64,000 nt of DNA from Azohydromonas australica DSM 1124 (GTDB taxonomy: Bacteria > Pseudomonadota > Gammaproteobacteria > Burkholderiales > Burkholderiaceae_C), in assembly GCF_000430725.1 (NCBI RefSeq), contig NZ_AUMO01000044.1, forward strand, positions 1-64,000, written 5' to 3'. Each line of letters opens with the position of its first letter. The stretch's first letter is position 1. Positions 30,804 to 38,970 of the stretch are shown here, piece after piece. Made by a program: the position numbers and the translations under genes. Below the pieces are notes generated by a model. That model searched no databases. It was not told the DNA's origin and worked only from the letters and a program-made list of their open reading frames with translations.

Positions 30804-33263
30804 TCAGCCCGCATCCGGCTCGCCCAATATCCGCGCCAGCCGCTGCGCCAGTTTCTCGTTGCTGAGCTGCTCGCGCCAGCGCTCCACCATCAGCGGCACG
30901 GCCAGGGGGCTGGGCTCCTTCAATTCCACCAGCAGCACCCGCTGCGCCGCCAGCCGGCGCAGCGTCGCCTCCAGCCGCCCTATTTCCAGCTCCTGCGCCA
31001 GCGCCTCGTTGCGCGCCTGCGCCAGCAGCAGGTTGTCCGGGTCATATTGGCGGAACACGTCGTAGAACAGCCCACTCGACGCCTGCAATTGCCGCGCGCT
31101 CTTGGCCGCACCTGGATAGCCGCCGAATACCAGCCCCGCCACGCGCGCAATTTCCCTGAAGCGCCGCTGCGCCAGCTGCCGCGCGTCCAGGCTGGCCAGC
31201 AAATCCGCCTCCAGCCGCTCGGCGGCGAATATCGAGCCGCCCAGCAGCGGGGCCAAGTCCAGCGGGCGCGCGCTCAGCAATTCCAGCCCGTATTCGTTGA
31301 CCGCCAGCGAGAAGGTATTGGCTTCCACCTGCGCCAGCCGCCAGGCCAACAATCCCGCCAAGCCCAGGTGCACCGGGCCGCCGGCGAAGGGGTAAATCCA
31401 CAAGTGGTGGCCCTCCCGCGAGCGGTGGCGCTCGACCAGCAATTCCTCCGGTCCGGGCAACCGGGAAACACCGGCCTGCAATTCCAGCATCGGCCGCGCC
31501 GCGCGCATTTCCGGCTCGCTGAATTCGCCCCGCGCCGCCTCGTGCAGCAATTCGCGCAGGGCGTTCGCCAGCTCGTCGGACAGCGCCATGCGCGTGCCGG
31601 ACCACACCGGGATGCGCCCGCTCTTCTTCGTGGCCCGCGTCACGTAGGCCGTGAGCTCGCGCACCCGCACGAATTCCAGCAGCCGCCCGCCGAACCAGAA
31701 GCAATCGCCCGGCGCCAGGCGCGATATGAAGCTCTCGTCGACCGTGCCCAGCGCAGCACCGCCCAGCATGCGCAGCCGCATGGTGGTCTCGGACACGATG
31801 GTCCCGACCTGCAGCCGGTGCCGGTGCGCGATGCCGCGGTCCGTGACGCGGAAACGCCCGTCCACCACCTGCAGCCGGTGGTACTGCGGGTACGCCGCCA
31901 AGCTCGTGCCGCCCTGCCCTGCGAAAGCCAGGGCCCAGTCGAACTCCTCGCGCGTGAGATCGCGGTAGGCCGGGGCGCCGCGCACTTCCTCGAACAGCGC
32001 CGGCGCGCCCCAGCCGCCGCCGGGCAGCGGCTCGGCCTCGAAGCCGCCGCCCAGCGCCACTGTCACCAGGTGCTGCACCAGCACGTCCATCGGCTTGCGC
32101 GGGCTGCGCCGCGCCTCGATGGCGCCGGCCTGGGCAGCGCGGCGCAGCGCAGCCGCCTCCAGCAGCTCGAACAGTTGCGTGGGCACCAGCGTGGCGCGGC
32201 TGGCGCGCCCGGGCGCGTGGCCGGAACGCCCCGCGCGCTGCAGCAGCCGCGCCACGCCCTTGGGGCTGCCGATCTGCAGCACCCGCTCCACCGGCAGGAA
32301 GTCCACGCCCAGGTCCAGCGAGGAGGTCGCCACCACCACCTTGAGCCGCCCCTCCTTGAGCCCCTGCTCCACCCACTCGCGCAGCGACCGGTCCAGCGAG
32401 CCGTGGTGCAGCGCGATGGCGCCGGCCCAGTCCGGCCGCGCCTCCAGCAGGCGCTGGTACCAGATCTCGCTTTGCGAGCGCACGTTGGTGAACACGAGGC
32501 AGGTGCCCGCCGGCTCGATCTCGCGCACCACCGCGTCCAGCATGCGCAGGCCGAGCTGGCCGGGCCAGGAGAAGCGCGCCGGGGCCTCGGGCAGCAGCGT
32601 GTCGATCACCAGCCGCTTGTCGATGCGGCCCTGCACCAGCCGGGCGCCGCCGGTGCCGGCCAGGGTGGACATCGCCTCCTCCAGGTTGCCCAGCGTCGCG
32701 CTCAGGCCCCAGGTCAGCAGCCGCGGGTTCCAGCGCCGCAGCCGTGCCAGCGCCAGCTGCACCTGCACGCCGCGCTTGCTGCCGATGAGCTCGTGCCACT
32801 CGTCCACCACCACGGTGTGCACGTGGCGCAGCTCGGCCTCGGCATCGGCGCGCGTGAGCAGCAGGCTCAGCGACTCGGGCGTGGTCACCAGCGCCTGGGG
32901 ACGCTGGCGCTCCTGGCGCTGGCGCTCGGCCGCGGTGGTGTCGCCCGTGCGCTGCGCCAGCCCGAAGCCGGGCGCCACGTCGGGCAGCGGACGTGCCAGC
33001 GCCTGGGCCGTGTCGCTGGCCAGCGCGCGCATGGGCGTGATCCACAGCACCTGCAGCCCCGCCGCCGCGCTGCGCCGCGCCAGCGCGCCGAGCCACACGG
33101 CGTAGGTCTTGCCGGAGCCGGTGGTGGCGTGCAGCAGGCCGCTCTCGCCCGCGGCCATTGCGGCCCACACCTCGCGCTGGAAGGCAAAGGGCGTCCAGCC
33201 CTGGGCGGCGAACCAGGCCTCGGCGGTGGCGCCGGGCGGCTCGGAGGGCGGGTCGGAACGCAT
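30804..33263 (-). CDS. Lhr-type DEXH-box helicase (ligase-associated DNA damage response family)
   Basis: 819-aa superfamily 2 helicase. Motif I TTGSGKT (near 50), Ia TPMRAL, motif II VVDEWHEL (near 150), motif III LSATLGN, motif IV-VI including VFTNVRSQSE, ATSSLDLGVDF and QRAGRSGH, then a long C-terminal region shared with Lhr proteins. Length and the DEWH box fit the ligase-associated subgroup, which normally lies with an ATP-dependent DNA ligase and an exonuclease; neither is in this window. The start at 33263 follows the conserved N terminus. Codon use changes near 31.7 kb inside the gene. Confidence 0.87.
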   Translation of the reverse strand: MRSDPPSEPPGATAEAWFAAQGWTPFAFQREVWAAMAAGESGLLHATTGSGKTYAVWLGALARRSAAAGLQVLWITPMRALASDTAQALARPLPDVAPGFGLAQRTGDTTAAERQRQERQRPQALVTTPESLSLLLTRADAEAELRHVHTVVVDEWHELIGSKRGVQVQLALARLRRWNPRLLTWGLSATLGNLEEAMSTLAGTGGARLVQGRIDKRLVIDTLLPEAPARFSWPGQLGLRMLDAVVREIEPAGTCLVFTNVRSQSEIWYQRLLEARPDWAGAIALHHGSLDRSLREWVEQGLKEGRLKVVVATSSLDLGVDFLPVERVLQIGSPKGVARLLQRAGRSGHAPGRASRATLVPTQLFELLEAAALRRAAQAGAIEARRSPRKPMDVLVQHLVTVALGGGFEAEPLPGGGWGAPALFEEVRGAPAYRDLTREEFDWALAFAGQGGTSLAAYPQYHRLQVVDGRFRVTDRGIAHRHRLQVGTIVSETTMRLRMLGGAALGTVDESFISRLAPGDCFWFGGRLLEFVRVRELTAYVTRATKKSGRIPVWSGTRMALSDELANALRELLHEAARGEFSEPEMRAARPMLELQAGVSRLPGPEELLVERHRSREGHHLWIYPFAGGPVHLGLAGLLAWRLAQVEANTFSLAVNEYGLELLSARPLDLAPLLGGSIFAAERLEADLLASLDARQLAQRRFREIARVAGLVFGGYPGAAKSARQLQASSGLFYDVFRQYDPDNLLLAQARNEALAQELEIGRLEATLRRLAAQRVLLVELKEPSPLAVPLMVERWREQLSNEKLAQRLARILGEPDAG

Positions 33264-33398
33264 GCGGAAACTGGCGAGGGAAGCGTGAGGGGGTTTCGAA
33301 CGTACACGGCCAGCATGCCCCAAGCGCCGCCGGTGGCCGCGGCGCGGCGGCTGCGCTACCTTGCCTGCCCTGTGTCCACTGCCCCGAGGAGACCCCAA

Positions 33399-34073
33399 AT
33401 GCCCGCCATGACGATGAAGACGCTGCTGCCCCTGTGCGCCGCCCTCCTGTCTGCCTGCACCTCGGCGCAGCAGCCCGGCGCGTCGCCGGGGTCGCAGCTG
33501 GGATTCTTCGTCACCAGCACCGGGCTGGGCCGCGGCGCGGACCTGGGCGGCCTGGCCGGCGCGGACAAGCACTGCCAGGCCCTGGCCGAGGACGTGGGCG
33601 CCGGCGGCCGCACTTGGCGCGCCTACCTCAGCACCAGCGCCGAAAGCGGCACGCCGGCCGTGAACGCGCGCGACCGCATCGGCACCGGCCCCTGGCGCAA
33701 CGCGCGCGGCGTGGTCATCGCCGAGAGCGTGGCGCAACTGCACCAGGACAACCGCATCACCAAAGACACGGCGCTGACCGAGAAGGGCGACACCGTGCGC
33801 GGCCGGGGCGACACGCCCAACATGCACGACGTCCTCACCGGCTCCCAGGCCGACGGCACTGCCTACCCCGCCGGAGGCAACGACATGAGCTGCCGCAACT
33901 GGACCCACAGCGGCGAAGGCGCCGCCATGGTCGGCCACCACGACCGCACCGGGCTGGACGACAGCGCGGCGGCCAAGTCCTGGAACACCTCGCACCCCAC
34001 GCGCGGCTGCAGCCAGGACGCGCTCAAGGCGACAGGGGGTGCGGGGCTGTTCTACTGCTTCGCGGCGAACTGA
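33399..34073 (+). CDS. Lipoprotein with lectin-like (DUF1554-type) domain
   Basis: 224 aa. Lipoprotein signal (TMKTLLPLCAALLSAC) and a mature domain with FFVTSTGLGRGADLGGLAGADKHC, WRAYLSTS, ARDRIGTGPWRNARG, CRNWTHSGEG and a terminal GLFYCFAAN. This arrangement, with paired cysteines, resembles the C-type-lectin-like/endostatin-like fold of DUF1554 proteins; the ligand is unknown. GAGGAG eight bases upstream supports the ATG at 33399. Its 3' end overlaps the convergent flavoprotein gene by 50 bp. Confidence 0.78.
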   Translation: MPAMTMKTLLPLCAALLSACTSAQQPGASPGSQLGFFVTSTGLGRGADLGGLAGADKHCQALAEDVGAGGRTWRAYLSTSAESGTPAVNARDRIGTGPWRNARGVVIAESVAQLHQDNRITKDTALTEKGDTVRGRGDTPNMHDVLTGSQADGTAYPAGGNDMSCRNWTHSGEGAAMVGHHDRTGLDDSAAAKSWNTSHPTRGCSQDALKATGGAGLFYCFAAN

Positions 34074-35280
34074 GGGCGGGCGGCACCGCCGTCTCGCCCC
34101 ACGGGGCGGCGTGCGGCGGCGGCAGCCGCCGCTGCCAGTACGGCATCTGCGGCCACTGGGCCGCCTGCGCATGGCGCTCGCGGCGCTCGCGCAGGAAAGC
34201 TTCCCAGGCGCTGCGGGCGCGCCAGCCCCAGGCCCGTCCGGGCGGCGCGGCGTCCTGGCCGGCCAGCCACGGCAGCAGCACCCCGTGGCAGGCCTCCCAG
34301 GCGTCGCGCAGCGAGCCCGACAGGCCCGAGGAGGTGAGCGGGTCCAGGCTCATCATGGCGTCGCCCAGGGCCAGCCAGCCGGGGCCGGCGACGCGGTCCA
34401 GGCAGGCGGCATGGGCCGCGCAGGGCCGCGGCCGCAACCCCTCGGGCGCCATCTCGGGCGGGGCCCAGGGCGCCAGCGCCGGCCACAGCGCCCGGCTGCG
34501 GCGCAGCGCCGCCCACCACGCCTGCGGCGCGCGCAGCGCCGGGGTGAGGTCGGCATCGGTCATCAGCGCCAGCTGCGGCCGGCCCAGCGCATCCGGCGCG
34601 GCGGTCCACCAGCCTTCGGGCACGGCCTCCACCAGCACCCGCTGGTGCAGCGGATGCGCCGGCCCGGGCGCGGGCCAGCCGCCCGCGGGCTCGGCCCCCG
34701 GCCAGGGCGAGGCCAGCGCCACTTGCCGGTCCACCGCCTGGCGCTGCGCCCCCAGGCACCGCGCCAGCACCGCCGCTCGGCCACTGGCGTCCACCAGCAG
34801 CCGTGCGCCCAGCCGGGTCGCCGCCCCGGGCCGCTCGCCGTCCGCGCCGGCGCGCAGCTCGACCTGCCAGCCCGGCTCCAGGCGCCGCACCGCGTCCAGC
34901 GCATGGCCGCGCAGCAGCAGCGCCCCCGACTGGACCGCCGCGCCGCGCAACTGCTCGTCGAGCAGCTCGCGGTCCACGTGCCAGGCCGGGGGCAGGCGGC
35001 GGCGGGCGAAGTCGTCCAGCCACAGCGCCTGGCCCCAGGCCGAGGCATTGCCCAGGCAGGGCCGGTGGCCTGCCGGCCAGGCCAGGCCCAGGCGCTCCAG
35101 CAGGCCCGGCACGTCGGGCGTGGCACTCTCGCCCAGGCGCCAGCCGGGCGCCGCGGCCTTGGGCCGCGACTCCAGCAGCGCCACGCGCCGCACGCCGGCC
35201 TGGCGCAGCGCCAGCGCCGTGGCGCAGCCCGCCGGGCCCGCGCCCACGATCAGCACGTCCAGCGCGGCGGCAGTGCTCAT
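34024..35280 (-). CDS. LodB-like FAD-dependent oxidoreductase (maturation factor for CTQ oxidase)
   Basis: 418 aa. N-terminal FAD-binding Rossmann motif GAGPAGCATALALRQAG (12-28), a second nucleotide segment LLVDASGR and GWLALGDAMMSLDPLTSSG near the flavin, as in the tryptophan-halogenase/FixC-like group that includes LodB and GoxB. LodB proteins are needed to form the cysteine tryptophylquinone cofactor of their LodA partner. Its ATG overlaps the stop of the LodA-like gene by 4 bp, so the pair is translationally coupled. The C terminus is Pro/Ser-rich. Confidence 0.85.
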   Translation of the reverse strand: MSTAAALDVLIVGAGPAGCATALALRQAGVRRVALLESRPKAAAPGWRLGESATPDVPGLLERLGLAWPAGHRPCLGNASAWGQALWLDDFARRRLPPAWHVDRELLDEQLRGAAVQSGALLLRGHALDAVRRLEPGWQVELRAGADGERPGAATRLGARLLVDASGRAAVLARCLGAQRQAVDRQVALASPWPGAEPAGGWPAPGPAHPLHQRVLVEAVPEGWWTAAPDALGRPQLALMTDADLTPALRAPQAWWAALRRSRALWPALAPWAPPEMAPEGLRPRPCAAHAACLDRVAGPGWLALGDAMMSLDPLTSSGLSGSLRDAWEACHGVLLPWLAGQDAAPPGRAWGWRARSAWEAFLRERRERHAQAAQWPQMPYWQRRLPPPHAAPWGETAVPPALSSPRSSRTAPHPLSP

Positions 35281-37082
35281 GCCTCGCTGTCGCTGGGCGG
35301 GAAGAACGGGCGCGGCAGGTCGCGCGCCACCTCCACGTAGCGCACCGGCGGCGTGCCGCCCGTGTCCTTGCGCATCACGAAGCCCAGCCGCCACCAGTAC
35401 TGGACCATCTGCACGTTGTCGGCGAAGGCCACGTAGTCGTCGCGCTTCTGGTCGAAGTCCGTGCCCACCCAGGCCACCTGCCCGCCGGTGGCGAGCGTGG
35501 GCTCGGGCTCGCCGATGGCGGCGCGCTGCGCTCGCGTGGGGTCCAGGTACACGTACTCCGGCCGCTGCGCCGGCCACCACCACAGCACGCGCGGGCCGAT
35601 GTTCTGCGAGGAGCACTCGTTGAAGTCCGCCTGCCAGGGGATGGCCATGTAGCGGCTGACGTCGCCGGGCTGCATGCGCGCGGGGTTGAAGTCCAGCCGC
35701 AGCGGGCCGTTGGCCGGCATGTCGGCGTTGATGCGCAGCGGGTCATCGTCCTGGTAGATGGCGGCGTTGCGCGAGATCCAGCTCATCTCGATGCCGGGCG
35801 AGAAGGCGCCGCCCACGCAGTTCTCCAGCACCGCGCGCGTGAGCGCGAGGCCCGGGTCGCCGCCCTGCTCGTCCTCGTCGACGAACCAGCCCTCGGCCCA
35901 CTGCTGCAGGAAGAAGTACTGCGTGTCGGTCAGGCGCAGGTACTTGGAGACCAGCGTGTCGGGCAGCAGGGCGTTGTCGCCGGCGAGGTACGGCATCATG
36001 GTCCGGCCGCTCTGGTCCACGATCTGGTTCTCCTGCGCCGGCGCGCGCAGCACCTGCAGGATCCACGTGCGCAGCCCGCGGTTCTCGTCCTCCGCCGGCG
36101 AACTGGGCACCGCCGCCAGGCGCTGCATGTCGAAGCGGTGCGCCTTGGGCGGGATGGCGGCCACCCATGGGAAGGTCGCGGCGCGCTCCAGCAGCGGGCC
36201 GATCTCGGTGCGGAAGTTGGGCCGGTAGCCCTGCGGGCCGCTGCGCCACAGGCCGCCGGTGCACAGCTCGGGGCACTGGCCGGCGCGCACCGCGGTGTCG
36301 AAGATGGTGTCCCACAGCGTCACGAGGTTGGGAATCTCGGGCGCGTAGGCCGGCGGCGCCACGATCACCCAGGCCGTGCCGCAGTCGATGCAGGTGCCGT
36401 CCTTGAGCACCACCACCGCGCTCAGCGGGCCGTCGGAGGTGTCGTCCCACCAGCCGTCGTTGTTGGCGTAGGCCGGCAGCTGCGGGTCGCTGTCGAGCGT
36501 GCCCGAGTGGCCCAGGCCGCCCAGGAACAGCAGCCGGCCCTGCGCGTCGGTGCGCAGCTCGCCCAGGGTGTCGATGTCATTGCCCGCCGGCAACAGGCCC
36601 GGCGGCGGGAAGTGGCCGCCCTCGTAGCCCGAGGGCACGGTGCTGCGGCTGAAGGGCTCCGGCCCAGAGGAGGCGCCGCCGATGCTGCGCGGGCCCGGGT
36701 CGATGATCAGCTCGTGGCGGTTCTGCACGTCGCTGTTGCGCAGCGGCTGGTTGCTGGCATAGCCGTTCTCGCCGCGGTTGGTCTGGAACTCGTACCAGCT
36801 GGGCTTCTTGTTGGCCACGTGCGCGGTCCACTCGATGGCGGCCACGTCGGGCGAGTCCAGCGTCACCTCCTGCGGGCCCTGGTCGGTGTCGCGGTAGATC
36901 CTGAAGCGCGCCGCCTGGCGGCACAGCCTGCCGTCGGCGTCGCGGAAGTCGTCCTCGGTGAAGGGACGGCCGTCGGGGTTGATGGGCAGCCCGCGGTAGG
37001 TCTCGGGGCCGATGTAGAACTTCTCGGGCGCGTTGCCCACGCGGGCCACGCCGATGGACGGGTAGATCTTGTAGCTGCTCAT
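35277..37082 (-). CDS. LodA/GoxA-like cysteine tryptophylquinone amino-acid oxidase
   Basis: 601 aa. Begins MSSYKIYPSIGVARVGNA, the family N terminus (KIYPSIGIARVGNS-like), with IGPETYRGLP close behind. Known members (LodA lysine 6-oxidase, GoxA glycine oxidase) carry a cofactor made from a Cys and a Trp, needing an Asp four residues before the Cys. Here this is PWQAD486-F-N-E-C490, and the partner Trp is most likely W563 or W564 in QYWWRLGF. Predicted to oxidise an amine or amino acid with H2O2 and ammonia release. No signal peptide. Start set by homology; the frame is open upstream. Confidence 0.87.
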   Translation of the reverse strand: MSSYKIYPSIGVARVGNAPEKFYIGPETYRGLPINPDGRPFTEDDFRDADGRLCRQAARFRIYRDTDQGPQEVTLDSPDVAAIEWTAHVANKKPSWYEFQTNRGENGYASNQPLRNSDVQNRHELIIDPGPRSIGGASSGPEPFSRSTVPSGYEGGHFPPPGLLPAGNDIDTLGELRTDAQGRLLFLGGLGHSGTLDSDPQLPAYANNDGWWDDTSDGPLSAVVVLKDGTCIDCGTAWVIVAPPAYAPEIPNLVTLWDTIFDTAVRAGQCPELCTGGLWRSGPQGYRPNFRTEIGPLLERAATFPWVAAIPPKAHRFDMQRLAAVPSSPAEDENRGLRTWILQVLRAPAQENQIVDQSGRTMMPYLAGDNALLPDTLVSKYLRLTDTQYFFLQQWAEGWFVDEDEQGGDPGLALTRAVLENCVGGAFSPGIEMSWISRNAAIYQDDDPLRINADMPANGPLRLDFNPARMQPGDVSRYMAIPWQADFNECSSQNIGPRVLWWWPAQRPEYVYLDPTRAQRAAIGEPEPTLATGGQVAWVGTDFDQKRDDYVAFADNVQMVQYWWRLGFVMRKDTGGTPPVRYVEVARDLPRPFFPPSDSEA

Positions 37083-37173
37083 GGTCGGGCGCTCTCCTGG
37101 GAGGCGGTCGGCAGGATGTTCAAGGGGCCGCGGCCGCACGGGCCGCCGCCGGCTGGGACGGGCTGGATCCGGC

Positions 37174-38400
37174 TCAGAGCGCCGGCAGCGCCTTGGCCAC
37201 GACCAGGCGCTGCCAGGCGTCGCTGGCCTGCGCCAGGTGGGCTTGCGCGGCCGGCGGCAGCCCGGCCGGCGGCTGGGCGCTGAGCTGCCGCAGCCGCTGC
37301 CCGGTCTGGTCCAGGGCCGCGTCAGAGCGCCAGCGCCAGGCGGGCGTGGCGTTGGGGCCCACCGAGTGGTTGCCGCCGTCGAACGCGGCCGTGGTCATCA
37401 GGCTGCGGGCCAGGTTGGGCAGCACCTGGTGCATCGTGTCCAGCACCACGCCGAAGTACGGATCGGGACCGGCACGGAAGCTCAGCTCGAAGGCCTTGAG
37501 CATCACGCTGTAGGCGTTGTCGAAGAGCTGCGACAGGTGCTGCGCCGACGGGTTGCTGTAGTCCTCCTCGTTGGGGTTGGAGGTGATGGGCAGCGTTTCC
37601 GGGAAGGGCTCCTTCGACACGCTCACCTGGCGGAAGCGGCTGAAATGGCTGAGTTCGTAGGGCGTCCCCAGGATCGGGCCGTAGGTGCCGTCGGTGCGGG
37701 TGCCGTAGTGGTTGTAGGCGCCGAAGGGCTGCATATCCACCAGCGGCTTGCGCGCGGGCACCGTGCCCTCGCCCTGCTTGACGATCTCCTCGATGCCCAG
37801 CAGCGCGCTCTTCACGTCGGTGACCTCGATGACGTGGCCGCCGAACTTGCCCAGGTAGATGTCGGTGCGCTGGCGGCCTTCAGGCGCCGGCGCCTCGAAG
37901 GGATTGCCGGGGTAGGCGAGGATGCCGTCCTTGAGCGCGTCGTAGAGCTGGGCGATGGTGTCGTACTGGTCGCCCTGGGGCGTCGCGCCGGCCGGGGCCG
38001 GCGACTCGATGGCGGCGTACAGGCTCTCGAACACGTCCCGCGAGGCGCGCACCAGGCCCAGCAGCGGCGTGGTGGACTCGTTGGCGTGCGGCAGGTAGCC
38101 CGGGTAGGTCGGCGCGGCGTCGCCGGTGAACCGGGGCAGCGCCCCCAGCGCCACCACCAGGTTGGCGGCCTGGTTGACGTGGAACATCTCCTCCATGACC
38201 ACCGCCCGCAGCGCCTGGTACGCGACGCTGCCAGTGTCGGAGATGGAGTACATGCCGGTCAGGTAGACCGGGATGGTGGCGAACTCGACCTGCAGGGCCA
38301 GCTGGGCGGCCTCCTGCAGCGGGCGGCGGTCGCCGTCGCTTTGCCTCAACCGCTGGAACAACCCATGGAACGGGCGCGCACTGCGCAAACGCTGTGGCAT
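37174..38400 (-). CDS. Ferritin-like protein of the iminophenyl-pyruvate dimer synthase (VioB/RebD-type) domain family
   Basis: 408 aa. Residues 25-250 form the ferritin-like domain with LQVEFATIPVYLTGMYSI (ligand E39) and VMEEMFHVNQAANLV (E70/E71 and H74), the signature of the domain found in VioB, StaD and RebD, which couple two imines of indole- or phenylpyruvate. The large haem domain of VioB is missing, so this is a stand-alone ferritin-like module. AGGAG six bases before the ATG supports the start. It is followed 91 bp later by the LodA-like oxidase on the same strand. Confidence 0.85.
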   Translation of the reverse strand: MPQRLRSARPFHGLFQRLRQSDGDRRPLQEAAQLALQVEFATIPVYLTGMYSISDTGSVAYQALRAVVMEEMFHVNQAANLVVALGALPRFTGDAAPTYPGYLPHANESTTPLLGLVRASRDVFESLYAAIESPAPAGATPQGDQYDTIAQLYDALKDGILAYPGNPFEAPAPEGRQRTDIYLGKFGGHVIEVTDVKSALLGIEEIVKQGEGTVPARKPLVDMQPFGAYNHYGTRTDGTYGPILGTPYELSHFSRFRQVSVSKEPFPETLPITSNPNEEDYSNPSAQHLSQLFDNAYSVMLKAFELSFRAGPDPYFGVVLDTMHQVLPNLARSLMTTAAFDGGNHSVGPNATPAWRWRSDAALDQTGQRLRQLSAQPPAGLPPAAQAHLAQASDAWQRLVVAKALPAL

Positions 38401-38970
38401 GGCATCTCCTGGACGAATGATTCGAAGCGCGCCTTGAGTAAAAAGCGCTTTCGATGAAAAAGCCGTTGCCGGCCTTGAATGCGACGGCCCGATATCCGGC
38501 CAGTACATGCGCCGATATTCAAACCACCGGACAAAATGAATATCCCGGGCAGCCCGCGACACGCGCGCGGACCGCGGCGATGATTCGTGGAGACGTGGCC
38601 CGCACGGCCACGAAGAGGGAGAAGCCCGGCGTCAGCGCGGGCGGCGTGGCGCGCGCAGGCGGGCGCCGGGCGGCGGCAGCGCGCGGCCGTAAATCAGGAC
38701 CGGAAAATGGAACGGCAGTTTCATGGCGTCTCCGAATTCAGTCATCGGCAGCAATGAAGCTGCCTTTTTTCTGTCCTGGATGCGCCCAGCCAACTGCCCG
38801 TGGACGCGGTTTCCCGGGTTCGTGCCGCGCATTTTCAATTTGCGCGGCACCCGGAAAGCAGCACCACTCTAGTAACAAGGAGATACAAGAACGGCGGGAA
38901 TTGGGCCCGATGCCCGTCCCAGTTCCGCGCTTCGGGCGGCGGCGCCCGTGATAAGCGCCGCCGCGTGGCC
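38401..38970. other. Intergenic region between kinase and oxidase operon
   Basis: 570 bp. The part nearest the ferritin-like gene (38401-38540) and 38690-38920 are less GC-rich than the coding regions, as expected for promoters. It should contain the operon promoter on the minus strand. Besides the 30-aa frame I can support no gene and no clear hairpin terminator for the upstream kinase. Confidence 0.5.
38632..38724 (-). CDS. Possible 30-aa peptide upstream of the oxidase operon
   Basis: ATG (38724) preceded by CGGAGACGCC, a fair ribosome site, encodes a 30-residue peptide starting MKLPFHFPVLIYGRALPPPG and ending in an Arg/Pro-rich tail. It reads toward the ferritin-like gene, 231 bp before it. 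No homologue is known to me. It could be a leader peptide, a precursor peptide or chance. Confidence 0.3.
   Translation of the reverse strand: MKLPFHFPVLIYGRALPPPGARLRAPRRPR

Noticed and set aside
34024..34073. Overlap of the lectin-like lipoprotein and the LodB-like gene as a sign of error
   Set aside because: Both reading frames look genuine to their stops; 50-bp convergent overlaps occur in dense genomes.
37083..37173. Riboswitch between ferritin-like gene and oxidase
   Set aside because: Only 91 bp and no recognisable structure.
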